Shown: positions 36,425 through 45,225, counted from the stretch's first letter. The stretch is 64,000 nucleotides of DNA from an uncultured Bacteroidota bacterium (GCA_902777005.1 CACYSB010000004.1:107960-171959); one strand, 5' to 3'. The notes: generated by a model from the letters alone, not told the origin. Translations and numbers: made by a program.

Positions 36425-37206
36425 AGCCATAGCGTCAACGATGTCTGCGGAGTTATGCCGAGCATACGGTGCGTCTCGGCACCTATGTCTATACTAAGCA
36501 TACGGTATCTCACCCCTACGCCAAACGTCGCCGTCAATGGGTTGGTTGCCATGCCAGCGCGGAAGAATAGCACACCGTTGTAATGGTATTCCATACCGAG
36601 ACGCAAACGTATGCGATCCTCAGCCTCGGCCTCCACCACAGTAAGCACCTGTGTAACCAGCCTGTATGCCATCTGCAGATGCGCGCGCCACGGACGGCTG
36701 CTGTCCCAGGGGCGCGTACCTCCCAGCAAAGCAAAACTGACACGCCCGCCAACGGTAGCCTGAACTGCCGCCGTGGCAGCGAGCCACTGCATCGGTTCGT
36801 AGTAGGCGTCGGAGGTGCCTATATGCAGGTACTGCGCCGCCACGGCGACTTTAAGCCAAGGAGCCGCACGCAGCACATAGCCCGCTGTGGCCCTCTGCTC
36901 GCGATAGCTGCTGCCACCGCTGCGACAGTACGCGGCGCCCAGTATCCCCATCCCGCCCGTTGGCCACACCACCGCCACTCCCTTTTCGGCCATCTCGGCC
37001 AGCATGTAGGGGCGGCGGTAGTCCACCGTCAGGCGTCGCGAAGTGTCGTCCACCATAAAGCAACCGCCCATGGCGCGTGTTCTGGCGTCATGGGCAGTGC
37101 TTTGGTATTGTCCATAGGAGGGTGCACACGATGCAGCCAAGGCTGCCGCAAGCACCACTCTCTTTACTTTAGTCCAGATGCTCAAGAGCTTCAATGACCT
37201 TGACAT
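36421..37206 (-). CDS. Probable outer-membrane barrel protein partnered with the HhH protein
   Basis: 261 residues from the Met at 37206. This start overlaps the upstream gene by 38 bases, so a later TTG or GTG may be the true start; the hydrophobic signal VVLAAALAASCAPSYGQ would still be included. The opening STAHDARTRAMGGCFMVDDTSR resembles the N-terminus of PorV/PorQ and FadL-like barrels, where AMGGA-type sequence follows the signal peptide. Alternating strands and the ending LGITPQTSLTLWL fit a barrel. No family is certain. Its stop overlaps the HhH gene start (ATGA), so the two are translated together. Confidence 0.72.
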   Translation of the reverse strand: MSRSLKLLSIWTKVKRVVLAAALAASCAPSYGQYQSTAHDARTRAMGGCFMVDDTSRRLTVDYRRPYMLAEMAEKGVAVVWPTGGMGILGAAYCRSGGSSYREQRATAGYVLRAAPWLKVAVAAQYLHIGTSDAYYEPMQWLAATAAVQATVGGRVSFALLGGTRPWDSSRPWRAHLQMAYRLVTQVLTVVEAEAEDRIRLRLGMEYHYNGVLFFRAGMATNPLTATFGVGVRYRMLSIDIGAETHRMLGITPQTSLTLWL

Positions 37207-37987
37207 TCTCAGAGGTCATGCGAGGAATGGAGATCTCACCGTTGAGGGTGACAGTGGGCAGGAGAGCTGACAGAATGGAAGTGGCACGGTCACTATAGTT
37301 AACAAGCAACGGGAGACCAGCCTTGGTGACACGGAATGCCTTGACATTCTGAACCTGGCCATTCAGGCGACTGGCAACAGCGGGGAACGCGTCGATGTGG
37401 ATTTTACCACTGTAGCAGACATAGTACTCATTCTCATTAACAGCAATGATCATGATGTTGGGACGCTGACCGACACCGGTAATACTGATGTTGTTGTGGG
37501 TGAGGTAGTAGTTCCAGTTGTTCTCATTCAGTTCATCAATGAAACTGAAGTCACCCCGAATATCAATAGAGGGGATGCCGAGATCATAGTCGCCATTATG
37601 CTCCTCGGGCGTTGTGTCGCACAGGTTGAAACCAATCAGCGGGAACTGAACCTGATTGTTTTCGTCGATAAGCACATCGCTGTACGAGCCAAAGGACAGG
37701 ACACCGAGGTCGACCGAGTCGACACCACCGATACCATCAGTGCTCAGTTTCACGCAGCACACGCCGGATTTGAACTTCAGCGTATCGGCGTTCATCATGG
37801 CAGCGTTATGCTCACCCATGAGACCATCGTTCTTTTGCGACGGAACCAGATAGACATGTCCGAGCACACCAGAGTCGGCCAACTGCTGTGCAGCATTCTG
37901 GATAGCAGCGGCATCATCTTCGGTGCAGGCGGAAAAACCGAACATACAAGCCACTGCAGTGGCGATAAGAAGAATTCTTTTTTTCAT
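37169..37987 (-). CDS. Lipoprotein of unknown function
   Basis: 272 residues with a lipoprotein signal peptide MKKRILLIATAVACMFGFSAC (Cys at residue 21) followed by acidic TEDDAA. The rest shows no domain I recognise: VLGHVYLVPSQKNDG, GVDSVDLGVLSFGSYSDVLID, DIRGDFSFIDELNENNWNYYLTHN, VNENEYYVCYSGKIHID. It is mostly beta-like with few repeats. It is the first gene of the minus-strand envelope run and has the only strong promoter seen there (38053-38083). Confidence 0.78.
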   Translation of the reverse strand: MKKRILLIATAVACMFGFSACTEDDAAAIQNAAQQLADSGVLGHVYLVPSQKNDGLMGEHNAAMMNADTLKFKSGVCCVKLSTDGIGGVDSVDLGVLSFGSYSDVLIDENNQVQFPLIGFNLCDTTPEEHNGDYDLGIPSIDIRGDFSFIDELNENNWNYYLTHNNISITGVGQRPNIMIIAVNENEYYVCYSGKIHIDAFPAVASRLNGQVQNVKAFRVTKAGLPLLVNYSDRATSILSALLPTVTLNGEISIPRMTSENVKVIEALEHLD

Positions 37988-38052
37988 AATTATGTTTTTA
38001 ATTGGTTGATATTATTTCCCTTATGTGACAATATACACATCCTACCTTTCTG

Positions 38053-38083
38053 CAAAGGTACACATTTTTTTTAACCTAACAAA
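38053..38083 (-). promoter_or_regulatory. Bacteroidetes-type promoter of the minus-strand envelope run
   Basis: On the minus strand: TTTG (38083-38080), 19-base spacer, TACCTTTG (38060-38053). It lies 65 bases before the lipoprotein start at 37987. Confidence 0.85.
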
Positions 38084-38115
38084 AATAAAATCAAAAAAAG
38101 TCTTAAATACCCTGC

Positions 38116-38856
38116 TTATTCCGAGGCTTCACCCATCATGTTGCCTGCCTGCGCCAGTGCCTTGTAGGTCTTCTCGGCTGCAAGCTGCTCAGCCGCCTTT
38201 ATGGTGTATTCTATGGCCGACTGTTGCGGCTGTCCGTCGATATCAACCCGGCATTCGTACTCGCGACGTCCCGAATGGCCGCGCACCACGCTGCGCACTA
38301 TCTCGAAGGTCACCTTCTTGTGGTTCTTCTGCCCCCAGTCGATGAGCTTGCTCTTGAAATTCCAATCCGTCTTCGCCACCTCGTCGATGTCTATATAGGT
38401 GCACAGGAGCTTGTCGATTATGACCTTGCGCGTGAAACGGTAGCCTCGCTCCAGGTATATGGCACCTATCAGGGCTTCGAAGGCGTCGCCGCCAAGCGAT
38501 TTGAAGGCGCCCTCCACCCCGCGCTGATGCTCAATGAGTTCCATCATGCCTATCTTGCGCGCAAGCTGCCCGAGGCTCTTGCGACTCACTATCTTGGACC
38601 GCATCTCGGTGAGGAAACCCTCGCCCTTGAGGGGGTACTTCTTGTACAGGTATTCCGCCACCACCGAACCCAGTATGGCATCGCCGAGGTACTCCAGACG
38701 CTCGTTGTTGGTGCGGTGACCTTCCGTCATGGCCGACACCGAACGGTGTATGAACGCCGTATGGTACAACTCCGTGCGACGGGGCGTAAAGCCCAGCACG
38801 TTCTTAAAGAAACGATAGAATTCCGGTCTTTCCTTCTTCTTGGCGAACAGCGACAC
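38116..38856 (-). CDS. rnc: Ribonuclease III
   Basis: 246 residues. The RNase III signature NERLEYLGDAILG is at residues 51-63 with the catalytic acidic residues; GDAFEALIGAIYLERGY supplies the second acidic cluster. The C-terminal double-stranded-RNA-binding domain covers about 165-235 (FKSKLIDWGQKNHKKVTFEIV...IKAAEQLAAEKTYKAL). The enzyme cuts double-stranded RNA in rRNA maturation and mRNA turnover. The gene starts three bases after the fabF stop; acpP-fabF-rnc is a widely conserved order. Confidence 0.97.
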   Translation of the reverse strand: MSLFAKKKERPEFYRFFKNVLGFTPRRTELYHTAFIHRSVSAMTEGHRTNNERLEYLGDAILGSVVAEYLYKKYPLKGEGFLTEMRSKIVSRKSLGQLARKIGMMELIEHQRGVEGAFKSLGGDAFEALIGAIYLERGYRFTRKVIIDKLLCTYIDIDEVAKTDWNFKSKLIDWGQKNHKKVTFEIVRSVVRGHSGRREYECRVDIDGQPQQSAIEYTIKAAEQLAAEKTYKALAQAGNMMGEASE

Positions 38857-38859
38857 GGC

Positions 38860-40104
38860 TCAATACTTTCTGAAGGCGAGACAGACGTTGTGACCACCGA
38901 AGCCGAAGGCATTGCTCAGTGCGAACTGCACGTCACGCGGCTTGGCATGGTTGAAGGTGAAGTCAAGAGCAGGTATCTGAGGGTCGTCGTGGAAGTGGTT
39001 TATGGTCGGAGGCACCATGCCGTTCTTGATGGCAAGGATGGTGGCTATGGCCTCCACCGCACCGGCAGCGCCCAGCAGGTGGCCTGTCATCGACTTGGTC
39101 GAGTTGAGGGCCATCTTGTAGGCATGCTCGCCGAACAGACCCATAATGGCCTTGGGCTCGGAGATATCGCCTATCGGTGTCGATGTGCCGTGGGTGTTGA
39201 TGTGGTCCACATCCGTGACCTTCATGCCCGACTCCTCGACAGCCTGACGCATGGCGTCGATGACACCGAGACCCTCGGGGTGCGAGGCGGTGATATGATA
39301 GGCGTCAGCCGAAAGACCGGCACCGGTCAGTTCAGCGTATATCTTGGCACCGCGCGCAAGCGCATGGTCCAGACTCTCAAGTACCAGCGTGCCTGCGCCC
39401 TCGCCCAGCACAAAACCGTCGCGGTCGAGGTCGAATGGACGCGAGGCCGTCCAGGGGTCGTCGTTGCGCGTGGACAGAGCCCTCATGTTGCCGAAACCAC
39501 CGATACCTACCTCGGTCACAGCGCACTCGCTGCCGCCGGCAATCATCATTTCGGCCTTGCCGAGGCGTATCAGGTTGAACGCATCGCTGATGGCTGCCGC
39601 CGAAGAGGCACAGGCCGCCACGGTGCAATAGTTGGGGCCGCGCAGACCATAGCGGATAGCTATCTGGCCGGCGCAGATGTCGGTGATGACTTTGGGCACC
39701 CAGTAAGGGCTGAAACGCGGCGTGCGGCCGTTGAGGGCATACTCTATAATCTCGTCCTGCAGGGAGGTGACACCGCCCATGCCAGAGCCCCACACCACGC
39801 CGAAGCGCGACTTGTCAATATTTTCGTCGGCAAGACCGGCATCGCGTATGGCCTCGTCGACACTCACCAGCCCATAAACGGTGTAACCGTCGAGCAGGCG
39901 CATCTCTTTCTTGTCAAAATAGTTCAGCGGGTCGAAACCCTTGAGTTCCGCTGCAATGCGGCATTTGAACTTGGTGGCGTCAAAACGTGTAATCATTCCT
40001 GCACCGCTGGCGCCCGCGATGAGGTTATCCCACAATTCACTAACATTGTTACCCACTGGTGTCAGCGCACCGAGCCCGGTAACAACCACGCGCTTCAACT
40101 CCAT
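38860..40104 (-). CDS. fabF: 3-oxoacyl-[acyl-carrier-protein] synthase II
   Basis: 414 residues, full length. The thiolase-fold active site is complete: nucleophile Cys165 in TVAACASSAAAI, His305 in NTHGTSTPIGD, Lys337 and His342 in STKSMTGHLLGAAG; the ending GFGGHNVCLAF is also typical. FabF elongates acyl-ACP by condensation with malonyl-ACP in fatty-acid synthesis in the cytoplasm. Its carrier protein is encoded 111 bases upstream by acpP, and the enzyme that activates the carrier may be the transferase gene at 50478. Co-transcription with rnc is likely from the three-base gap. Confidence 0.98.
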   Translation of the reverse strand: MELKRVVVTGLGALTPVGNNVSELWDNLIAGASGAGMITRFDATKFKCRIAAELKGFDPLNYFDKKEMRLLDGYTVYGLVSVDEAIRDAGLADENIDKSRFGVVWGSGMGGVTSLQDEIIEYALNGRTPRFSPYWVPKVITDICAGQIAIRYGLRGPNYCTVAACASSAAAISDAFNLIRLGKAEMMIAGGSECAVTEVGIGGFGNMRALSTRNDDPWTASRPFDLDRDGFVLGEGAGTLVLESLDHALARGAKIYAELTGAGLSADAYHITASHPEGLGVIDAMRQAVEESGMKVTDVDHINTHGTSTPIGDISEPKAIMGLFGEHAYKMALNSTKSMTGHLLGAAGAVEAIATILAIKNGMVPPTINHFHDDPQIPALDFTFNHAKPRDVQFALSNAFGFGGHNVCLAFRKY

Positions 40105-40215
40105 AAGCTTTGGGGTTGGTTGTTAGATTGGTTGACCATACTGAAAGGTTGAAACGGTGGAACTCGGCATGCGCCGCGCCCCATCGTCTCAACATTCCAA
40201 TAATGATAAGAAGAG

Positions 40216-40452
40216 TTACTTCTTTGCGTTCTCAATGAAAGCGATGGCGTCGCCAACGGTGACGATCTTCTCAGCTTCCTCATCGGGAATGGAAAGGTCA
40301 AACTCTTTCTCAAGCTCCATAATCAGCTCGACAGTGTCCAGAGAGTCGGCACCAAGGTCGTTGGTGAAGCTGGCTTCGGGAACAACTTGACTTTCTTCAA
40401 CACCCAGTTTATCGGTGATGATACTCGTAACTTTGGTTGCAATTTCTGACAT
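40216..40452 (-). CDS. acpP: Acyl carrier protein
   Basis: 78 residues, the standard ACP size. Serine 37 in [17 protein letters not shown] is the site for 4-phosphopantetheine, and the four-helix acidic composition is typical. It carries growing acyl chains for FabF and other fatty-acid synthesis enzymes. It is the first gene of acpP-fabF-rnc. Upstream on the minus strand a TTTCTTTG word near 40485 could be a weak -7 element. Confidence 0.98.
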   Translation of the reverse strand: MSEIATKVTSIITDKLGVEESQVVPEASFTNDLGADSLDTVELIMELEKEFDLSIPDEEAEKIVTVGDAIAFIENAKK

Positions 40453-40754
40453 TTTCTTCTAATTTTAATGTTAAATCGGCTGCAAAGAAACAAAAAAATT
40501 CCGACATGGGAACAATATTTAACATTCAAATTCGCACACCCTACTGCTAAGACGTTGATACAAAAGAGCCTGTATTTTAAAAAAATTTAACTTTTCCGCC
40601 GCAGCATCACCATTTTTTTCAATCAGCTCGCCTGTCTTTTGTCTCCTTTTTGGCTTTTTTGCCTCATTTCTATCCTATACAACATGTAGAAATCACATTT
40701 TCTCACTAATACTCAAGGTAATATAATTCACAATCCAGTCGCTGCCACTTCCAC

Positions 40755-40875
40755 TCCTCTATGCATCCCCTCCATAGCCTCTCCGACTGTTCTACGGTTG
40801 TTCTACGGTTGTTTTCCGCTTTAAACCGTTAAACAATCGGTAAACAACCGTAAGAATGACGGAGGGAATACGAGC
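40755..40875. repeat. Dispersed intergenic repeat, copy B
   Basis: Contains CTCCGACTGTTCTACGG, then a second TTGTTCTACGGTTGTT, then CCGTTAAACAATCGG and AACAACCGTAAG, with TGACGGAGGG closing. CCGACTGTTCTACGGTTG is the exact reverse complement of part of copy A (5450s). Arms around TACGGTTGTT and AACAACCGTA can pair into a hairpin. Confidence 0.7.
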
Positions 40876-40924
40876 CGGACACGGCTATAGGCCAACTTTT
40901 TTACGCCATTTCGAAAAATATGCG

Positions 40925-40932
40925 TATCTTTG
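40925..40932 (+). promoter_or_regulatory. Probable -7 promoter element of purN
   Basis: TATCTTTG matches TAnnTTTG and lies 28 bases before the purN start. The -33 side is a T-rich stretch (TTTTTTA near 40897-40903) at about the right distance. Confidence 0.65.
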
Positions 40933-40960
40933 CAGCCCGAAACAAAACAGTCTCTATACA

Positions 40961-41539
40961 ATGAGCAAACCCATAAGATTGGCCATCCTCGGCTCGGGCA
41001 ACGGCACCAATGCACAGCAAATCAGTGAATACTTCGCCGGAAGAGACGACGTGCAGGTTGCTTGCATTATATATAATGTAAAGGACGCCTACATTGCGCA
41101 GCGCGCGCACAACCTTGGCATCGAGGCCCGCTACTTCGGGCGCAAAGGCTTCTACCAGACCGGCGCCGTACTTGACTACCTGCGCGAGAAGCAGGCCGAC
41201 TGGGTCATCCTGGCCGGATTCCTCTGGCTGGTACCGCAGCCGATACTCGATGCTTATCCGCAGCGAGTCATAAACATCCACCCTGCCCTGCTGCCCAAGT
41301 ACGGCGGCAAGGGCATGTACGGACACCATGTACATGAGGCTGTTGTAGCCGCCGGCGAACCCGAGAGCGGCATAACTATACATATCGTGGACGAGAACTA
41401 CGACCGTGGAACCATCTTGGAACAAGCGCGTTGCAAAGTAACTCCCGACGACACACCGGACACACTGGCAGCCAAGATACACCTGCTGGAGAAGGAGTAT
41501 TACCCGCGTGTGATAGACCGCACTATACATGCCTGCTGA
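40961..41539 (+). CDS. purN: Phosphoribosylglycinamide formyltransferase
   Basis: 192 residues from the Met at 40961; an upstream in-frame Met (40856) would add 35 unrelated residues and overlap the promoter and the repeat, so it is rejected. The N-terminal loop LGSGNGTNAQ binds the phosphate, and the catalytic triad Asn105, His107 (INIHPALLPKYGG) and Asp144 (VDENYDRG) matches E. coli PurN. It transfers the formyl group from 10-formyltetrahydrofolate to GAR in purine synthesis. A glycosyltransferase gene begins three bases after its stop, an unusual pairing that suggests co-transcription without a metabolic link. Confidence 0.97.
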   Translation: MSKPIRLAILGSGNGTNAQQISEYFAGRDDVQVACIIYNVKDAYIAQRAHNLGIEARYFGRKGFYQTGAVLDYLREKQADWVILAGFLWLVPQPILDAYPQRVINIHPALLPKYGGKGMYGHHVHEAVVAAGEPESGITIHIVDENYDRGTILEQARCKVTPDDTPDTLAAKIHLLEKEYYPRVIDRTIHAC

Positions 41540-41542
41540 CAC

Positions 41543-42667
41543 ATGCGCATCGCAGTGAACACACGCCTGCTGCTGAAAGGCAAGATGGACGGGATAGGCT
41601 GGTTTACAGCCGAGTCCATGCAACGTATTGTCCAATCGCATCCCGAGCACACCTTTTACTTCCTCTTCGACCGCAAGCCCGACCCGGAGTTCATCTTCGG
41701 ACCCAACGTCGTACCCGTGGTTCTTTGCCCGCAGGCACGACACCCGGTGCTATGGTACATGTTCTTCGAATGGGCCGTACCGTTCGCACTAAAGAAATAT
41801 AAGATAGACCTTTATGTGTCGCCTGACGGCATGATGCCATTGCATCCCAAAGTGCCGACGCTGACGGTGATACACGACCTTAACTTCGAACACGCCACAG
41901 GCAATCTCATAGCATCGCACCAAAAGTACATGACACACTGGTTCAGACTGTTCGCACAGAATGCATCACGTGTGGCCACAGTCTCGGAATACTCAAAAAA
42001 AGACATCACGGAGACCTACGATGTGAAACCGGACAAGATTGATGTTGTCTACGACGGTTCGCATCCAGGCTACCGCCCCCACAGCGACGAGGAAAAAGCG
42101 GCAACAAGAGAACGATTCACACAGGGGTGCCACTATATCATCTTTGTAAGCACAATACTCAAGCGCAAAAACTTAGCCAACCTGCTAACGGCATTCGAAC
42201 GTGTAAAAACCATGGAACCAGGCGATTTGAAGCTCGTCGTGGTGGGCAGCCGTGTGTGGTGGCAGGACGAATTGGCCGAGGCCTACGATAACATGGTGCA
42301 CAAAGATGACGTAATAATGCCCGGGCATGTGGAGCCCGCCGACCTTGCAGCCCTGATGTCAGCCGCTGAAGCATTGGTCTATCCATCATACTTTGAGGGC
42401 TTTGGCATCCCCATACTTGAGGCCATGTACGCTGAAACTGCTGTCATCTGCTCCAACACCACCTCAATGCCGGAGGTCGGGGGCGATGCTGCGCTGTACA
42501 TAGACCCCTCCTCTCCAGAAGATATAGCACATGCTATCAAACACATACAGCAACCTGACACCCGTAAGGAGCTGATCGACAAGGGACGTAAACAGCGCCT
42601 GCGATACAGCTGGGACATGACCGCTAACCTGCTATGGACAAGCATGATGCGTACAATTGGGAAATAA
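41543..42667 (+). CDS. Glycosyltransferase, GT-B fold, GT4-like
   Basis: 374 residues. The N-terminal half is a nucleotide-sugar transferase fold (MRIAVNTRLLLKGKMDGIGWFTAE), and the C-terminal half has the GT4 donor site: IFVSTILKRKNLANLLTAF, then the EX7E motif EGFGIPILE followed by VICSNTTSMPEVGGDAA. No signal peptide or membrane segment, so it acts at the cytoplasmic membrane face or in the cytoplasm. Substrate unknown; such enzymes commonly build lipopolysaccharide, capsule or glycoprotein glycans. Starts three bases after purN; its stop overlaps the next start as TAATG. Confidence 0.92.
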   Translation: MRIAVNTRLLLKGKMDGIGWFTAESMQRIVQSHPEHTFYFLFDRKPDPEFIFGPNVVPVVLCPQARHPVLWYMFFEWAVPFALKKYKIDLYVSPDGMMPLHPKVPTLTVIHDLNFEHATGNLIASHQKYMTHWFRLFAQNASRVATVSEYSKKDITETYDVKPDKIDVVYDGSHPGYRPHSDEEKAATRERFTQGCHYIIFVSTILKRKNLANLLTAFERVKTMEPGDLKLVVVGSRVWWQDELAEAYDNMVHKDDVIMPGHVEPADLAALMSAAEALVYPSYFEGFGIPILEAMYAETAVICSNTTSMPEVGGDAALYIDPSSPEDIAHAIKHIQQPDTRKELIDKGRKQRLRYSWDMTANLLWTSMMRTIGK

Positions 42668-43809
42668 TGATTCGCCGCTGGACAACCATAGCCGCCTTGC
42701 TGCTACTTTACAGCGGTAGCCTCAAGGCTCAGACACCTGATAACATGGTGTATAACCCCTCATTTGAGGATTATCGCAGTTGTCCGCAGAAGATTGAAGC
42801 CTTGGGGGTGATGACCGACGTGGAAGCCTGGTGGCAACCCACAAAAGGAAGCAGCGACTACTTCAATGCCTGCGGCTCACGCGATTGTGCTGTGCCCCGC
42901 AACAAAATGGGATACCAGACAGCGCATAACGGTCAGGCCTACTGTGGAATATATTGCTCACAAGCCAATTATAGGGAGTATCTACAGACAGAATTAAAAC
43001 AACCGTTGGAGGCCGGGCACCGCTACCACGTAAGCTTCTGGGTCAGCCTGGCCGACAAGTCGCCGCACGCCATTGCCACCTTGGGGGCGCTTTTCACAAG
43101 AGAGATGATTGACGACACGACATCGTGGGACATACTGATGGAACGCGAGACATTGGAGAATGAAGGGAATGAATTGGTGTCTATAGCCACCTACCTTATG
43201 CCACAGATACTAAACCCAACAGACAGTATACTGGCAGACAGCAAGATATGGCGTGAGGTATCTGGTGAGTTCACGGCAGAGGGAGGAGAACGATTCCTCA
43301 CAATAGGCAACTTCGCCGACTTCAATCACAGCATCGTGACCACAATAGAAAGTCCCAACACTATACTTCAAGGTGCATACTACTACATCGATGACGTCAG
43401 CGTAATACCACTTGACCAGACAATCAACAGCGAACCTTTGACCAAAGAACCTGCGCCAAAAGACGACGAGATAAAGATATTGCATGGCATATACTTTGCC
43501 GTCGGCAAGAGCGACATTCTCCCTCAGTCATACAATGAACTGCAGCACCTGCTGGAGACCCTTAATGCACACCCGGAGATGCGCATCGAACTGCGTGGAC
43601 ACACAGATAACCAGGGTACTGCCGACTTCAACATGAAGTTGTCGGAAGCCAGAGCCGCCGCAGTAGCTGAATATCTGACGAAGAAAGGCATAGAGCAGCA
43701 CAGGATTACGACAAAGGGTTTCGGCAAGACAATGCCGATAGAGAACAACGACACGCCGAAGGGACGCAAGCACAACCGCCGTGTGGAATACCGTGTGCTG
43801 GCAGATTGA
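42667..43809 (+). CDS. OmpA-domain outer-membrane protein with N-terminal beta-sandwich
   Basis: The start at 42667 is chosen over 42634 because TAATG overlaps the glycosyltransferase stop and a signal peptide (MIRRWTTIAALLLLYSGSLKAQ) starts there; 380 residues. Residues ~25-245 (NMVYNPSFEDYRSCPQKIEAL, YCGIYCSQANYREYLQTEL, HRYHVSFWVSLADKSPHAIA, YYYIDDVSVIPLD) resemble a carbohydrate-binding jelly-roll. Residues ~275-380 form an OmpA peptidoglycan-binding domain (LRGHTDNQGTADFNMKLSEARAAAV, RITTKGFGKTMPI, NRRVEYRVL). It probably ties an outer-membrane or periplasmic sandwich domain to peptidoglycan. A terminator follows. Confidence 0.9.
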   Translation: MIRRWTTIAALLLLYSGSLKAQTPDNMVYNPSFEDYRSCPQKIEALGVMTDVEAWWQPTKGSSDYFNACGSRDCAVPRNKMGYQTAHNGQAYCGIYCSQANYREYLQTELKQPLEAGHRYHVSFWVSLADKSPHAIATLGALFTREMIDDTTSWDILMERETLENEGNELVSIATYLMPQILNPTDSILADSKIWREVSGEFTAEGGERFLTIGNFADFNHSIVTTIESPNTILQGAYYYIDDVSVIPLDQTINSEPLTKEPAPKDDEIKILHGIYFAVGKSDILPQSYNELQHLLETLNAHPEMRIELRGHTDNQGTADFNMKLSEARAAAVAEYLTKKGIEQHRITTKGFGKTMPIENNDTPKGRKHNRRVEYRVLAD

Positions 43810-43828
43810 CATCTATACATATATAATA

Positions 43829-43857
43829 AAAAGGGCTCCCGATTAGGGAGCCCTTTT
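43829..43857. terminator. Bidirectional terminator between convergent OmpA genes
   Basis: A perfect 12-bp stem AAAAGGGCTCCC/GGGAGCCCTTTT with a five-base loop; the A/T flanks give T-runs for both strands. It ends the plus-strand OmpA-domain gene and the minus-strand gene at 43880. Confidence 0.93.
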
Positions 43858-43879
43858 ACGTATGTCATTTCAAAAATAA

Positions 43880-45139
43880 CTATTCAATCACACGGTAGAA
43901 GCTAACACGACGGTTGAGAGCGTACTGGATGTCACCGAAGGCAACGCTCTTGCCCTTATAATCGACGGAGATGCGATCCTCAGCAATACCATACTTCTTG
44001 ACGAGGAGGCGCTTCACCTCGTTGGCACGCTTCTCGGAGAGCTTCATGTTGTACTGGTCGCTGCCACTGTAGTCAGCGAAACCAACCACCATGATTTTGA
44101 CATCGTCGTTGTCTTTAAGAACGCGGGCGACGGCTTTGACCTTGTCCATCTCGGTATCGGAGACCTTCCAGTCGTCGATGTCATACAGCACAGAGAAAGG
44201 CATGGCGTAGAAGGTGAGCTGGTCGGCCTTGATCTGGTCGATGACGGCCTGCAGGCTGTCAGCAGCGGCGCTGTTACCTTTACCCTGATTGGCTCTGGCC
44301 TCAGCGAGTTCATCCTCAAGCTCAGCAATGCGGTTCTCGAGTTTCTTCTCGTTGTTGCGGGTGGCAACAACCTGATTCTCGAGGTTGTTGACCTGGGTGT
44401 TGAGGGCACCGAAGTTCTCCTGAGTCAGCATAGCTTTCTGGGCGGCAACGGCCTGGTCAGCAGCAGTCACACCGAAGCAGTAGTAGTAACCGAGGCGGAA
44501 GATACGGTTGGTGTGGTGAAGGTCGCTCTTGAAGAAGGTCTTGGGCGAGGGAGCATCACCGTTGACATCGTAACCGTACTCAAAGAAGATGTGGTGAGGA
44601 TCACCGAAGCGATAGCTTACACCAACACCACCGTCGAGGGTGATACCAACTTTACCGTAGTTGGTAATGGACTCATCCGGGTTGAAGCTGAAGCCAAGAC
44701 CACCACCGGCGAAGATGTAGAGGTTGAAGCGACGGTCAGGGTCGTAACCCTTAATGGCATTGTTGAGGGAGAAAAGCAGGTCGAGTGTCAGCGTGGCATG
44801 GCGATCCATGGCATACGACTGACTCTCACCTTTAACTTCACCCCAATGCGGCTTACCGATGCTGGGGAAACCAAAACGTATACGCCAGTCAAAGGCGTGG
44901 TTCAGTTTCTGCTGGGCGAAGATGTCCATGCCGGCGTTAGTGGAGACGAGCCACTTGTCGCCAAAGCTGAAACCGCCCATGCGGGCCTGGTTGTTGAGAT
45001 CAATCGAAGCACCGATTGACCAGTTGCTCCAGAAACCATAGCGCGGATACTCCGGCTTACCGTTGTTCTGGGCAAATGTGCTCATGGAAGTCACTATGAG
45101 TGACATAACCATTGCAATCTTGATAACTTTTTTCATCAT
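43880..45139 (-). CDS. OmpA/OprF-type major outer-membrane protein with coiled coil
   Basis: 419 residues. Signal peptide MMKKVIKIAMVMSLIVTSMSTFAQ (a Met one codon later is also possible). Residues ~30-225 form a barrel-like domain (GFWSNWSIGASIDLNNQARMGG, LNLYIFAGGGLGFSFN, HHIFFEYGYDVNG, IFRLGYYYCFGV). Residues ~235-285 are a coiled coil (NNLENQVVATRNNEKKLENRIAELEDELAEARAN). Residues ~310-419 are an OmpA domain (MVVGFADYSGSDQYNMKLSEKRANEVKRLLVKKYGI, NRRVSFYRVIE). It probably links the outer membrane to peptidoglycan and is often abundant in Bacteroidales. It has its own promoter. Confidence 0.93.
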   Translation of the reverse strand: MMKKVIKIAMVMSLIVTSMSTFAQNNGKPEYPRYGFWSNWSIGASIDLNNQARMGGFSFGDKWLVSTNAGMDIFAQQKLNHAFDWRIRFGFPSIGKPHWGEVKGESQSYAMDRHATLTLDLLFSLNNAIKGYDPDRRFNLYIFAGGGLGFSFNPDESITNYGKVGITLDGGVGVSYRFGDPHHIFFEYGYDVNGDAPSPKTFFKSDLHHTNRIFRLGYYYCFGVTAADQAVAAQKAMLTQENFGALNTQVNNLENQVVATRNNEKKLENRIAELEDELAEARANQGKGNSAAADSLQAVIDQIKADQLTFYAMPFSVLYDIDDWKVSDTEMDKVKAVARVLKDNDDVKIMVVGFADYSGSDQYNMKLSEKRANEVKRLLVKKYGIAEDRISVDYKGKSVAFGDIQYALNRRVSFYRVIE

Positions 45140-45194
45140 ATTTTCAGTATTATTATTTATTATCCTTACGATATTTCTATGCTTTAACGAATTG

Positions 45195-45225
45195 CAAAAT
45201 TACACATATTTTTTCATTCGTGAAA
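45195..45225 (-). promoter_or_regulatory. Promoter of the OmpA/OprF-type gene
   Basis: On the minus strand TAATTTTG (45202-45195) fits the -7 consensus; a TTTC rather than TTTG occurs about 19-20 bases upstream (near 45225-45222). It lies 55 bases before the start codon. Confidence 0.7.

Larger units (their letters stand above)
40453..40960. other. Divergent gene-free stretch of about 500 bases
   Basis: It separates acpP (-) from purN (+). The acpP side is AT-rich without a gene; the purN side contains repeat copy B and the purN promoter. No coding sequence or RNA gene is recognised. Confidence 0.7.

Noticed and set aside
38224..40152. 642-codon plus-strand frame opposite fabF and rnc
   Set aside because: Both minus-strand genes have complete active sites; the frame spans both, which no real gene would.
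40856..40960. Longer N-terminus for purN
   Set aside because: Would cover repeat B and the TATCTTTG promoter box, and the added residues have no match to PurN.
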